Part shown: positions 27,919-35,537 of the stretch, piece after piece
Numbering within the stretch: the first letter of the stretch is position 1
Layout: each line of letters begins with the position of its first letter
Source of the DNA: Pedobacter sp. ISL-64
GTDB taxonomy: Bacteria > Bacteroidota > Bacteroidia > Sphingobacteriales > Sphingobacteriaceae
NCBI RefSeq assembly: GCF_018613605.1
Contig: NZ_JAGGPU010000002.1
Span: 124,001-188,000 of the forward strand
Length of the DNA stretch: 64,000 bases
Reading direction: 5' to 3'
Notes under the pieces: model-generated
Databases searched by the model: none
Seen by the model: only the letters and a program-made list of their open reading frames with translations
Told to the model about the DNA's origin: nothing
Program-made: the position numbers and the translations under genes

Positions 27919-28002
27919 ATACTGAGAATGTAATTGGTTTCCATCTAAATTAAAAAGATTTTGGTGTTTTATTATTATTTAGCAGATATTATTGTGCTCA
28001 AG

Positions 28003-28239
28003 TTATTTTGATTTGTTATGGTGTGTATTAAGCCCCATATTGGTCACAGGCCGTACTTTTAAACTAACAATTGAATCCGTTATGTAACGTCTTCCTTCAA
28101 TATCCCTTCCATTATCAGAACCTCCTTGTCGCCAGGCCATTGAGTGGAATTGGAATTTCACCAATAAGTCATAGCACATTTCTTCGAACTGTTTCCAATC
28201 AAGCCGCTCAAAATTTATATCATCTTCGTGAAATATCAT
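28003..28239 (-). pseudogene. Truncated restriction-endonuclease-like (Mrr-type) gene behind ietS
   Basis: A 78-residue frame (ATG at 28239; a TTG lies one codon earlier) beginning 11 bp after the ietS stop, in the same direction. FEEMCYDLLVKFQF and the GGSDNGRDIEGRR block are characteristic of the N-terminal half of PD-(D/E)xK restriction-like endonucleases. The expected following E-x-K core strand (VECK-like) is missing: the frame runs into LKVRPVTNMGLN and stops. This is therefore the 5' half of a nuclease whose catalytic centre has been lost. It may be a relic, or a short adaptor derived from a nuclease. Its operon position suggests it once formed a third component of the IetAS system. 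Confidence 0.65.
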
Positions 28240-28250
28240 CAATAGCCTAT

Positions 28251-30872
28251 TTATATTCTTTCACGAATACGTTGTTGAAGCCTTAATTGTATTTCCTCAT
28301 AAATCATGGTATGTACGTTTTCCCTAATTTCGAGTGTAACTGCCAAGGCGTATTTGATGGATTCTTGGGTTGATAAGCCAGAAGCATCTTCTCTGCAACT
28401 TACTTTTATATTAATCGTATCACCATCTTGAAAAACATCTGCGTACTCTCCAGTAAGCACATCATGTTGAACAGTTCCCTTACGCCCTAACTTGAAATCA
28501 TGGCTATTTCTTGAAAGTGCCAAATGCCCATTATTTTCAAGGTTATCAAAAAACAAATGAGCTTTTCTGTATTGAGCGGTTTTAAAATTCAACGGGCTTA
28601 TCCATGCCAATGATATAGCTAACCTTTTGTCTATATTCACAGTACCCAACGATGGGGGCAATGGAAAAGAATAGGTGTGCGCATCCTGACCAGTACGGGT
28701 AGTTAATTCACCAAAACCAATTAATGTAACACGGTGATCGGTGCAATACAATATCTTTTCACTATCGACTGTACCATAACCTAAATATGGATAGATATTT
28801 CTTTTAACAGTTTGCGGCGAAATACCTGGCAATGTGCGAATGATCTGTGTGATTATTTCTTGTGCTTCTCCCCAACTTGATCCATGTACAAGTAGTGCCT
28901 TAAGAATTACAGTAAAATATCCATCAGGTATTTTTTGATCATTAGGTAATTCAGTATTCAGTTCGAGCAACATTTCGTAAAGTTTCGCGCCAAGATTAGA
29001 AGTTAATGCTGCTGCGTTACTGGTGCCGGTTAAATAGCCCACTTTCTGCGTATCACCGGCAGAACCAGGCATGGCCGCTAAATTCCCAGGGGGGTGTACA
29101 ATAGATTCTCCTGTTTCAATTCTCAAATGTGTTTTTTCAGGATCTGCCTGGCGGATATGTTTTCTAAACAAATGCCTGCCCCCCGCCATTAAAATATCAG
29201 GTTTAATAGAATTATTGTATCCAAATCCAATTCTGCTAATCGGGCTTAATAAAAAAGGACTTCCGATAAGGTTCTTTCGTTGCGGAAAATTAAAGGGACC
29301 ATGACTATCATCATGTGAGGAGCCTACAGTAATCGAGTTAATCGACTCTGCAGGTGTTAAAATTTTACGATCAAAGTTGCCTTGAATCATTTTTCTTAGC
29401 GTAGCAGTTTGCACATCCGCAGCGCTTGTCTGATCAAAATCGGCCTCAGGAATATCTAATACAATGTCATCAACCTTATTCCCTGCACTAATTATAAATA
29501 ATACATTGTACCTATAAGACAACCAGTCAATTAATTTTGCCCAAGTACTGATATTTTGATGAAAAGGTCGAAAAGGGTCGCCAATAGAAAAATTAATCAG
29601 TTTAATTTGCGGTGCCGTCGGCGGGTTTCCTTCTTCCCCCTCAAACATCCGCCTTACTGCCCGATGGATAAGGTCAATAGGCAATTTATCATCCGGTAGA
29701 AATTCACCGCCGGACTGGTTATTTGCTATAGGTTTCAAAATTGGCCTTACATAAATTGGCCTATTTAAAGGAGCTGACTCGTCGCTCAAATCACCATTTA
29801 TTATAAGCGATGCCATTGCCGTTCCATGAACCCGGTTCTGCGCTAAATAATTCCTTGCAAAATCATCGGGATCGTCAACGTTTATCTTTCCAACTAACAA
29901 AGCATGGTTTTCAAGTGGCAGCCCGTCAAGTAATGCTACAATTGGATTTAATCCGGGTTGACCTTCAGCCGCTTCTCCGTTATAGTCGAATAATTGAGGC
30001 TCTTCAGAAAGATCAAAAATAGTTTGACCTACCGGACGAAAAAACAAAATCTGCTGTGATTTTAGAAAGGTAATATTTGTGTTTTCAGTCAAATCGTCGA
30101 AACTGCCAATAGGAGCCTCGGCAATAAATGCATGGTAAGCAATTTCGGATATGATGACACGAGAGTTTTCAATAATCCTTCCATTATTTTGCTGTAGCAG
30201 AGTGTTCACTTCTTCGTAAGCCCGTGCATCCTTTGCAGCATTGTTCTTAAAAGCCAGTTCGATTTCGAATTTCACCGGATCAACCTCAAGCAGGCGCATC
30301 TCATCTAAGTAATCTTGCAGCCCGGTATCATAAATGCGATCAGCAATGCTATATGGTCGCAAATCTTTTAATCGATCAAATAGCACTCTAAACCTACTTG
30401 TATTACGTACAAAATTCTGCTCGTCCCTGTCTAATTTATATTTTTCCCAATAGGTACGGAGTTCTCTCAATGCCGCTTGATTGGTCATTGTAAGAAATAA
30501 CCGCGCCCCAAAGCGCTTATTGGTCCGCGCTCCATTACCGTCAACGGTATAGAAATTTTCGTCGGGATCTATTTCTGACTGCAATTCTCCCAAAAATTCC
30601 ATACCGGGTGTAGCGGCAACTGCTCGAAAAAAATCCTTAAGATCACCAGCGACTTCCAATACCAAAATCATTTCTGCAACTAAATTAGCAGGGTTGGCAC
30701 CTAAGTACGCGGTTTGATTTTCAAGCATACGGTCTAATTCCGAAATTCGATTTTCAAATTTTTGAACTTGAGCTTCTTTTCCAGGGTAGTTGATATTGTC
30801 AATAAACGGCTGAAGGGTGTCACGGGAACCGGATGATGCCCGTGGAAAGATAAGGAGAGGTTTTTTAGCCAT
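28251..30872 (-). CDS. ietS: IetS-like subtilisin-family (S8) serine protease of the IetAS defence pair
   Basis: An 873-residue S8 peptidase. The N-terminal 300 residues are a family-specific helical and beta region. The catalytic domain then shows Asp316 (VALLDG), His349 (RVHGTAMAS), the oxyanion Asn465 (ISAGN) and Ser618 (LTGTSNAAA), so the triad is complete. No signal peptide is present, which fits intracellular action. It overlaps the AAA ATPase gene by 8 bp, the same two-gene order as ietA-ietS, first described as a toxin-antitoxin-like plasmid locus and later as an antiphage system. The C-terminal 170 residues form a beta-rich tail. The protein target is unknown. Confidence 0.85.
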   Translation of the reverse strand: MAKKPLLIFPRASSGSRDTLQPFIDNINYPGKEAQVQKFENRISELDRMLENQTAYLGANPANLVAEMILVLEVAGDLKDFFRAVAATPGMEFLGELQSEIDPDENFYTVDGNGARTNKRFGARLFLTMTNQAALRELRTYWEKYKLDRDEQNFVRNTSRFRVLFDRLKDLRPYSIADRIYDTGLQDYLDEMRLLEVDPVKFEIELAFKNNAAKDARAYEEVNTLLQQNNGRIIENSRVIISEIAYHAFIAEAPIGSFDDLTENTNITFLKSQQILFFRPVGQTIFDLSEEPQLFDYNGEAAEGQPGLNPIVALLDGLPLENHALLVGKINVDDPDDFARNYLAQNRVHGTAMASLIINGDLSDESAPLNRPIYVRPILKPIANNQSGGEFLPDDKLPIDLIHRAVRRMFEGEEGNPPTAPQIKLINFSIGDPFRPFHQNISTWAKLIDWLSYRYNVLFIISAGNKVDDIVLDIPEADFDQTSAADVQTATLRKMIQGNFDRKILTPAESINSITVGSSHDDSHGPFNFPQRKNLIGSPFLLSPISRIGFGYNNSIKPDILMAGGRHLFRKHIRQADPEKTHLRIETGESIVHPPGNLAAMPGSAGDTQKVGYLTGTSNAAALTSNLGAKLYEMLLELNTELPNDQKIPDGYFTVILKALLVHGSSWGEAQEIITQIIRTLPGISPQTVKRNIYPYLGYGTVDSEKILYCTDHRVTLIGFGELTTRTGQDAHTYSFPLPPSLGTVNIDKRLAISLAWISPLNFKTAQYRKAHLFFDNLENNGHLALSRNSHDFKLGRKGTVQHDVLTGEYADVFQDGDTINIKVSCREDASGLSTQESIKYALAVTLEIRENVHTMIYEEIQLRLQQRIRERI

Positions 30873-31851
30873 TTCGCAATTGGTACTTATTGGATATTTG
30901 GTTTAGGGATTCATCAACTATTTTTTTTACGTCAACTTCTGGAAGCGACAATATATACTTCCGTTGAATATCCAATACAAATTCCTCTATTTCAGAGAAA
31001 CTTAACCCCTCCAATTTTCCCGATATAGTCTTATGAGAATGCTCTAAGCTATATTTTACACGAGATTCAAATTTTTTAAGCCAGTTTTCAATCATTAACC
31101 GGTCTGGCTTTTCAAGCTCCATGCGGATTTGAAAACGGCGCCAAACTGCTCTGTCCAATAGTTCGGGGTGATTAGTTGCCGCAACAACCACCACATAACT
31201 GGGTAAACGATCTATTTGTAATAGCAATGAACTTACCACACGCTTAATCTCTCCCGTTTCATGAGTATCCCCCCGTTCTTTACCAATGGCATCAAATTCG
31301 TCAAAAAACAAAACACATTCCTGTGTCCTGATAAAATCAAACATAGCTTTAAGCCTTGACGCAGTTTCCCCCAAGTAACTTCCAATTATCCCATCATACC
31401 TGATTACATAAAAAGGCACCATAAGGGATTGGGCAATACCTTCAGCTAATGAAGTTTTGCCATTTCCAGGAGCACCTGCCAATAAAACACGGTTTCTCGG
31501 TTCTAAATTATAGGAACGTAGCAAATCGCTTCTATGATGCTCCTGAACCATTTCATCAATAATCCCTCTATTTTCCCGCTTCAACACAATATCATCAAGA
31601 GATTTACTTGGATAAATCCTAAAGAGAAAACTCTCCAGCTTTTCATCTAGTAATGTTTTAGGGACAACCTTAGAGCTTTGATCCTTTGAAAACTGCTGAT
31701 TTTTGAGAATATCGGCTAACTGGTCTGCAACAATGTGATGCTGCTTGTTGCGCTCCTCTGCAATCAGAGACTCTACGACCTTGGTAAAGAGATTTTTATC
31801 TCCAGCGCTCCCGGCTTTAACCAGTTTTAATAATAGATCAGCTCTTGCCAT
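30865..31851 (-). CDS. ietA: IetA-like AAA+ ATPase of the IetAS defence pair
   Basis: A 328-residue AAA+ ATPase. Walker A is GAPGNGKT (126-133), Walker B LFFDEF (181-186), sensor 1 lies in AATNHPE, and the arginine-rich AVWRRFQIRMELEKPDR follows. The N-terminal 90 residues are helical and charged. Together with the overlapping downstream subtilase it forms the IetA/IetS pair, in which the ATPase is thought to control the protease. Both proteins look full length and intact. The gene stands at the edge of a debris-rich region, which is usual for defence genes. Assignment rests on gene order plus motifs. Confidence 0.85.
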   Translation of the reverse strand: MARADLLLKLVKAGSAGDKNLFTKVVESLIAEERNKQHHIVADQLADILKNQQFSKDQSSKVVPKTLLDEKLESFLFRIYPSKSLDDIVLKRENRGIIDEMVQEHHRSDLLRSYNLEPRNRVLLAGAPGNGKTSLAEGIAQSLMVPFYVIRYDGIIGSYLGETASRLKAMFDFIRTQECVLFFDEFDAIGKERGDTHETGEIKRVVSSLLLQIDRLPSYVVVVAATNHPELLDRAVWRRFQIRMELEKPDRLMIENWLKKFESRVKYSLEHSHKTISGKLEGLSFSEIEEFVLDIQRKYILSLPEVDVKKIVDESLNQISNKYQLRNG

Positions 31852-32549
31852 GAAGGATATGATTGAGTGTTAGGCTTTAGCCAAAATCGTAAATAATCTG
31901 CAAAGATTAAAATATTTACTCATATAAAGTAACATTATTTTAACGGCTTTCGAAGTAAAATGTTATCAACAACTTGACACAAAGCAACAATGGCATAAAA
32001 TGACTTATCCACTGTTATAAGTATCTTGCTGGTCGTCTCCGGTGTGGTTGTTTTAAATTTCTTTTCAAAGACAAACGCACACTAGAATAAATTAATAATT
32101 CATTAAAGCATCAAATAGGGTGCTTCGGGTTGTATAAGCATATACCGGAGCGAAGAGGTTTTGAAAGGTAAAAAACAATATGTTGTTGTTATTGACCCCT
32201 CGGACAAAATGCATTTTACCGAAGCAAAACATATCATGAAGTATTCGTTCGCCTGTATCCATACCAGCCCGGACCAAAAGAAATCATCAGCTCTTTTTTA
32301 ATCAATTTGTTTTCGCGTAAGAGTAATAAAACCACTCATGCTTAAACCTTCTACTGAATACCTTGCCGAGCTTACAGGTTACGCAAAGAGGGGAATGGCG
32401 ATTATGGTGAGTGAGGTATTTGGGAAAAAAGAAAAAGGTATGACATAATCTCAATATAAAAAAACCGTAACAAATACGTAACGGAGCAAAATTTTGAGGT
32501 TTCAAAAATAGTTCGTAAATTGCTTCTGTAAGTCAGAAAAGCACGTTTT
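31852..32549. other. Gene-free AT-rich region upstream of ietA, with relic reading frames
   Basis: No intact gene is seen. Two short plus-strand stretches look once coding: 32119-32298, open but without a start (contains KQYVVVIDPSDKMHFTEA), and 32339-32449 with an ATG and 36 codons in another frame (contains LAELTGYAKRGMAIMVSEVF). A dyad repeat lies at 32465-32485. The ietA promoter should lie just right of 31851; CAAAGATT at 31901-31908 (reverse strand AATCTTTG) is a near match to the -7 box. Confidence 0.4.
32465..32485 (+). repeat. Dyad repeat, left copy (CCGTAAC-N6-GTAACGG)
   Basis: An imperfect palindrome that recurs at 34868-34889, with 17 of about 22 positions identical. The two copies bracket the decayed tRNA, a gene fragment and the whole abiE operon (about 2.4 kb). 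The arrangement resembles recombination sites of an integrated element, but no recombinase is present. Confidence 0.5.
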
Positions 32550-32626
32550 GCCTCATATAAGGGCGGTTAGACTAGAAGACTCATAATCTTCTAGTCGTTA
32601 AGTTGGTCAAGTTTTTCTGCTGAACC
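32550..32626 (+). pseudogene. Decayed tRNA with CAT anticodon arm
   Basis: A perfect 10-bp stem GACTAGAAGA / TCTTCTAGTC (32570-32579, 32587-32596) encloses the 7-nt loop CTCATAA, the loop typical of tRNA with CAT anticodon (Met or Ile2). The preceding GGCGGTTAGA looks like a D-arm remnant and GCCTCAT (32550-32556) like a 5' acceptor strand. Following TAGTC comes GTT...TTGGTCAAG, a spoiled T-arm, and then CTGCTGAACC. The T-arm and acceptor pairing are broken and the D-arm is short, so it is not a functional tRNA. tRNA genes are common integration targets. Confidence 0.55.
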
Positions 32627-32811
32627 GCTAAACTCATAACTTCATTAATTAGGAAGTTGATCGAGCAAATGAAATTTATTGTGAGAGCGTTTTGTCTATA
32701 AAATGCCCATTTAATAGAACTGAAAAAAAATCCTTGCTGTGGATTTGGAAAAATATACCAGCATTATTTGTATAACCATCTTGAAGGAAGACCAACTTGA
32801 ACCGTAATATA

Positions 32812-33090
32812 TTATACTTCTTTACGCACCTTTTCAGCTGCATAATAAGTACTCAAGCACCAGTTTTTATGATATTCAAAATAAGCTATGCTGTCTAGAA
32901 GCTGTGGATATTTTAGCAGCATTTGTTCTGCATACCTCCAGCGGTTTTCTCTCTATCTATTCTGCTATCCGCTTGTTTTACCGGCCAGTCGAGGTAATGG
33001 CCATATTCATGGAGAATATTCCAAATTATATTTAGTGGATGCAATCTCTTCTACATCAAAAAAGTTTGGACAATCATGTCTGTCTAACCG
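32812..33090 (-). pseudogene. Frameshifted gene fragment with HExGH-like text
   Basis: Read on the minus strand, three consecutive pieces in different frames look like one protein. They are FFDVEEIASTKYNLEYS, then WNILHEYGHYLDWPVKQADSR, then RYAEQMLLKYPQLLDSIAYF continuing to AAEKVRKEV and a stop at 32812. The HEYGH text resembles a zinc-peptidase motif. No single frame is open across it, so this is a dead gene. The plus-strand frame at 32888-33148 is its shadow. The parent family was not identified. Confidence 0.5.
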
Positions 33091-33173
33091 AATTGATGTA
33101 ATTGTGAAGGCTAAAATTTCCCGAGTACAAAAACATCGAATCTTCTAGCTTTAATATATTGTTGAAATAACAT

Positions 33174-33202
33174 AAGATAAACGACTTTAAATCGTTTATC
33201 TT
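33174..33202 (+). promoter_or_regulatory. Operator 1 of the abiE operon (perfect inverted repeat)
   Basis: AAGATAAACGA, 7-nt spacer, TCGTTTATCTT: perfect 11-bp arms. Extended to the right by GTTAATATTTTGCA, it is repeated 72 bp downstream at 33246-33274. AbiEi antitoxins of known systems repress their own operon by binding two inverted repeats in the promoter, so this is the likely AbiEi binding site. It lies just upstream of the -33 element. Confidence 0.75.
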
Positions 33203-33210
33203 GTTAATAT

Positions 33211-33241
33211 TTTGCATATTTAACTATTTTATGTATTTTTG
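33211..33241 (+). promoter_or_regulatory. Promoter of the abiE operon
   Basis: TTTG (33211-33214), 19-nt spacer, TATTTTTG (33234-33241): an exact fit to the Bacteroidota promoter TTTG-N19..21-TAnnTTTG. It sits between the two inverted repeats, so binding of either would interfere with transcription. Confidence 0.75.
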
Positions 33242-33245
33242 AAAT

Positions 33246-33274
33246 AAGATAAACTAAATAAAATCGTTTATCTT
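33246..33274 (+). promoter_or_regulatory. Operator 2 of the abiE operon
   Basis: AAGATAAACTA, 7-nt spacer, TCGTTTATCTT: the same inverted repeat as 33174-33202 with one mismatch in the left arm, followed by the same GTTGATATTTTACA extension. It covers the expected transcription start and ends 14 bp before the abiEi start codon. Confidence 0.75.
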
Positions 33275-33288
33275 GTTGATATTTTACA

Positions 33289-33927
33289 ATGGATATTCAA
33301 ACAGCATTAAGAGCACTATCTAACCAACCGCTGACCCACCAGCTCCTGGCAGGCCTTTTGAAAGACTATAAACGGCCGAACGATAAAATATTAGCTTTAA
33401 AAGCAGATGGCCTAATCGAACCGGTCAAAAAAGGACTTTATATAGCAGGTAGGTCCCTTGGCGCTGAACGACCTGAAAGCGCACTGCTCGCCAATCATAT
33501 ACTTGGACCAAGCTACCTTTCAATGGAAAGTGCGCTCGCCCATTACGGGCTAATTCCGGAGAAAGTTTTTGCGGTCACTTCAATGACTACAAAAGCCTCT
33601 AGGAAATTTCAAACCAACATTGGACTATATAGCTATACCAACCTGCCATTGCCTTATTACGCATTCGGTCTTGCTTCCGTGAGCCTGTCTAAAGACCAGC
33701 AAGCCATAATGGCAATCTCCGAAAAGGCACTATGCGATAAAATAGCTACAACATCAGGCATAACCTTAAGAAGCCAGTCTTCTGCAAGAGATTATGTTTT
33801 TGGAAACCTGAGAATGGAGGAAGAAGATCTAGCTAAGTTTGATCTAAATGCGATGTTAAGCTGGCTGGAAAATGCACCCAAAAGGGAAAGCCTGGAAATG
33901 TTAATCAAAATGATCGAAAAAATATGA
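33289..33927 (+). CDS. abiEi: AbiEi-family antitoxin and transcriptional repressor (type IV TA)
   Basis: A 212-residue protein with an N-terminal winged helix (about 1-60; LTHQLLAGLLKDYKRPNDKI and ADGLIEPVKKGLYIAG). The C-terminal AbiEi domain contains LLANHILGPSYLSMESALAHYGLIPE and the VTSMTTKASRKF strand. In AbiE systems this protein neutralises the nucleotidyltransferase toxin without direct binding and represses the operon by binding two inverted repeats; both repeats are visible here. The next gene overlaps by 4 bp (ATGA), ensuring coupled translation. Length and motifs are normal, so it should be functional. Confidence 0.88.
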   Translation: MDIQTALRALSNQPLTHQLLAGLLKDYKRPNDKILALKADGLIEPVKKGLYIAGRSLGAERPESALLANHILGPSYLSMESALAHYGLIPEKVFAVTSMTTKASRKFQTNIGLYSYTNLPLPYYAFGLASVSLSKDQQAIMAISEKALCDKIATTSGITLRSQSSARDYVFGNLRMEEEDLAKFDLNAMLSWLENAPKRESLEMLIKMIEKI

Positions 33928-34784
33928 TAAAGGAATGGCTTGAAGATTATCATCCTGCAAACAGGGAAGAAGCTAAAGATGCATTGAGGGAAATCATGCA
34001 GGAGATTACACTGGGGGGACTTAACCGTGCCGGTTTTTTTGAAAAGGCGGCATTTTATGGCGGAACTGCGCTCAGGATATTTTACGGGCTAGACCGATTT
34101 TCAGAAGATCTGGATTTTTCTCTGCTTGCCGTTGATCCGGATTTTTCACTGGAAAAATACCAAGATGCTATCATAAATGAGTTCGCCGCCCTAGGGATGC
34201 AGGTATCTATTTCGGAAAAACAGAAGACAGCGAAGAGCAACATCAACTCAGCCTTTCTAAAGTCGGAAACCATTTGGAAGGAACTTGTGTTGGAGGGTGT
34301 TATCCCGCAAAATGGGCTCAAGGAAGTGGCCAGTATCAAGATCAAGATAGAAGTGGATAAAGAACCGCCATTGGGTTTCTCTACCGAAGAAAAATTATTG
34401 GTCAAGCCTTTTTCATTTTACGTGAAGTGCCTGTCGCTTCCCGATCTTTTTGCGGGAAAAATGCATGCATTGCTTTTTCGAAAGTGGGGCACGAATGTAA
34501 AGGGGCGGGACTGGTATGATATGGAATGGTACATCAAAAAAGGATATCCCCTCAATCTCGATCATTTCCTGCTAAGGGCGACCGATAGCGGCGACTGGAA
34601 AAAAGAGACCATCAACGAAGAAGAGTTCAGGAAATTATTGAGCGAAAAGATCGAAAGTGTTAAAATGGACTTTGTCAAAGCTGACATCTCTAGATTTATA
34701 AAGGATCCAAAGGTACTTGAAATATGGTCCCCAAGTTATTTCCACGACCTGAGTGCAAAACTAAAAATCAATACATCAAGTTAA
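33924..34784 (+). CDS. abiEii: AbiEii-family nucleotidyltransferase toxin
   Basis: A 286-residue protein with the AbiEii/DNA polymerase-beta-like nucleotidyltransferase signature: FYGGTALR (GGTALR at 46-51) followed by FSEDLDFSLL (the metal-binding Asp pair near 62-64). The C-terminal half has LPDLFAGKMHALLFRKWGTNVKGRDWYD, characteristic of the family. Such toxins arrest growth by modifying tRNA or other RNA acceptor ends (family knowledge). It is translationally coupled to the antitoxin. All key residues are present, so this is likely an active toxin-antitoxin and abortive-infection pair. Confidence 0.88.
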   Translation: MIKEWLEDYHPANREEAKDALREIMQEITLGGLNRAGFFEKAAFYGGTALRIFYGLDRFSEDLDFSLLAVDPDFSLEKYQDAIINEFAALGMQVSISEKQKTAKSNINSAFLKSETIWKELVLEGVIPQNGLKEVASIKIKIEVDKEPPLGFSTEEKLLVKPFSFYVKCLSLPDLFAGKMHALLFRKWGTNVKGRDWYDMEWYIKKGYPLNLDHFLLRATDSGDWKKETINEEEFRKLLSEKIESVKMDFVKADISRFIKDPKVLEIWSPSYFHDLSAKLKINTSS

Positions 34785-34867
34785 GCTCTAGACCTTGTGG
34801 CTTTGGAAAAATTAAAACCAGAAGCCATGTATTCAAAAGAATCTACCAAATTTGTTAATAATTAAAA

Positions 34868-34889
34868 GCCGTTACAAATATTTAACGGG
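34868..34889 (+). repeat. Dyad repeat, right copy (CCGTTA-N8-TAACGG)
   Basis: CCGTTACAAATATTTAACGG is a palindrome with perfect 6-bp arms and matches the left copy at 32465-32485. It lies 84 bp after the abiEii stop. The two copies may be the ends of a small integrated unit. Confidence 0.5.
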
Positions 34890-35188
34890 ATTTCTTTGAT
34901 AGCTTGTAACCGATTGGTTAAGATGTAGTTAGATGCGGGTAGCCTCCGTTTTTAAATCAGAGGCTCACTAGCTATTTTCTTTTCTTTCTTCTGGGGATTC
35001 CCAATATGATTTCGGCGAGGTACTTGTTCGAACCGTTGTGTAGATAATTAATTTGTCGCATTTTTTTTATTTACTACAATCTTTGATATTCATAATAACA
35101 TCTTTGAAATGAGTAAAATTAATTGTTTTTGGCGGTGCACATTTGTGTTAGTAAATCAGCTAAAGCATAAAAATCATGAAAGTGCAAA

Positions 35189-35281
35189 TTACAAGTATCC
35201 AACTGCCTCAAGGTCACATTTAATTTCTATTACGAAATCTAACGGAATCCCTGACACTTGAAGCACAATACGGGGAGGCAT
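35189..35281 (-). pseudogene. 3' fragment of a RidA-family gene
   Basis: On the minus strand a 30-residue frame reads PPRIVLQVSGIPLDFVIEI followed by KCDLEAVGYL and a stop at 35189-35191. PPR-x-VLQVSG-P-D--IEIE is the C-terminal signature of Rid/YjgF imine deaminases. Upstream of it the frame is interrupted and no N-terminal half could be read, so only the tail of the gene survives. Confidence 0.6.
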
Positions 35282-35458
35282 GAAATGGTGAATGCAACTC
35301 GACTGACCCTAAAATTACCAAACAAGGCGCATCTGGGAAACCATTGTTGAACGGGTCTCTAAAGGGAAATTAATTGAGTTTAAAACGTAGGTGTAATTGC
35401 TCAGATCAATCTACAAACCAATTTGGGGTAAAATATTAAACACTTTATTACCTCCGGT

Positions 35459-35506
35459 ATAGCCAAATTAGGTGATTGTTTAACTAATATTTAATGGCTT
35501 TTTTTG
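35459..35506 (+). promoter_or_regulatory. Shared activator motif and -7 box of the amidohydrolase gene
   Basis: ATAGCC-AAATT-AGGTGA (35459-35475) fits the recurrent motif ATCMCC-N5-AGGTGA. After 23 nt comes TTTTTTTG (35499-35506), one mismatch from TAnnTTTG but lying in a T-run. Spacing equals that at 48284, 53645 and 58167. Confidence 0.5.
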
Positions 35507-35537
35507 GTGCAGTTGAAATTTTATTATTTATTGCAAA

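Larger units (their letters stand above)
34785..35537. other. Gene-free stretch downstream of abiE
   Basis: It holds a dyad repeat (34868-34889), a RidA 3' fragment on the minus strand (35189-35281) and a putative activator site in front of the next gene (35459-35506). Nothing else recognisable was found. Confidence 0.5.

Noticed and set aside
32888..33148. 86-codon plus-strand frame
   Set aside because: It is the antisense shadow of the frameshifted minus-strand fragment at 32812-33090.
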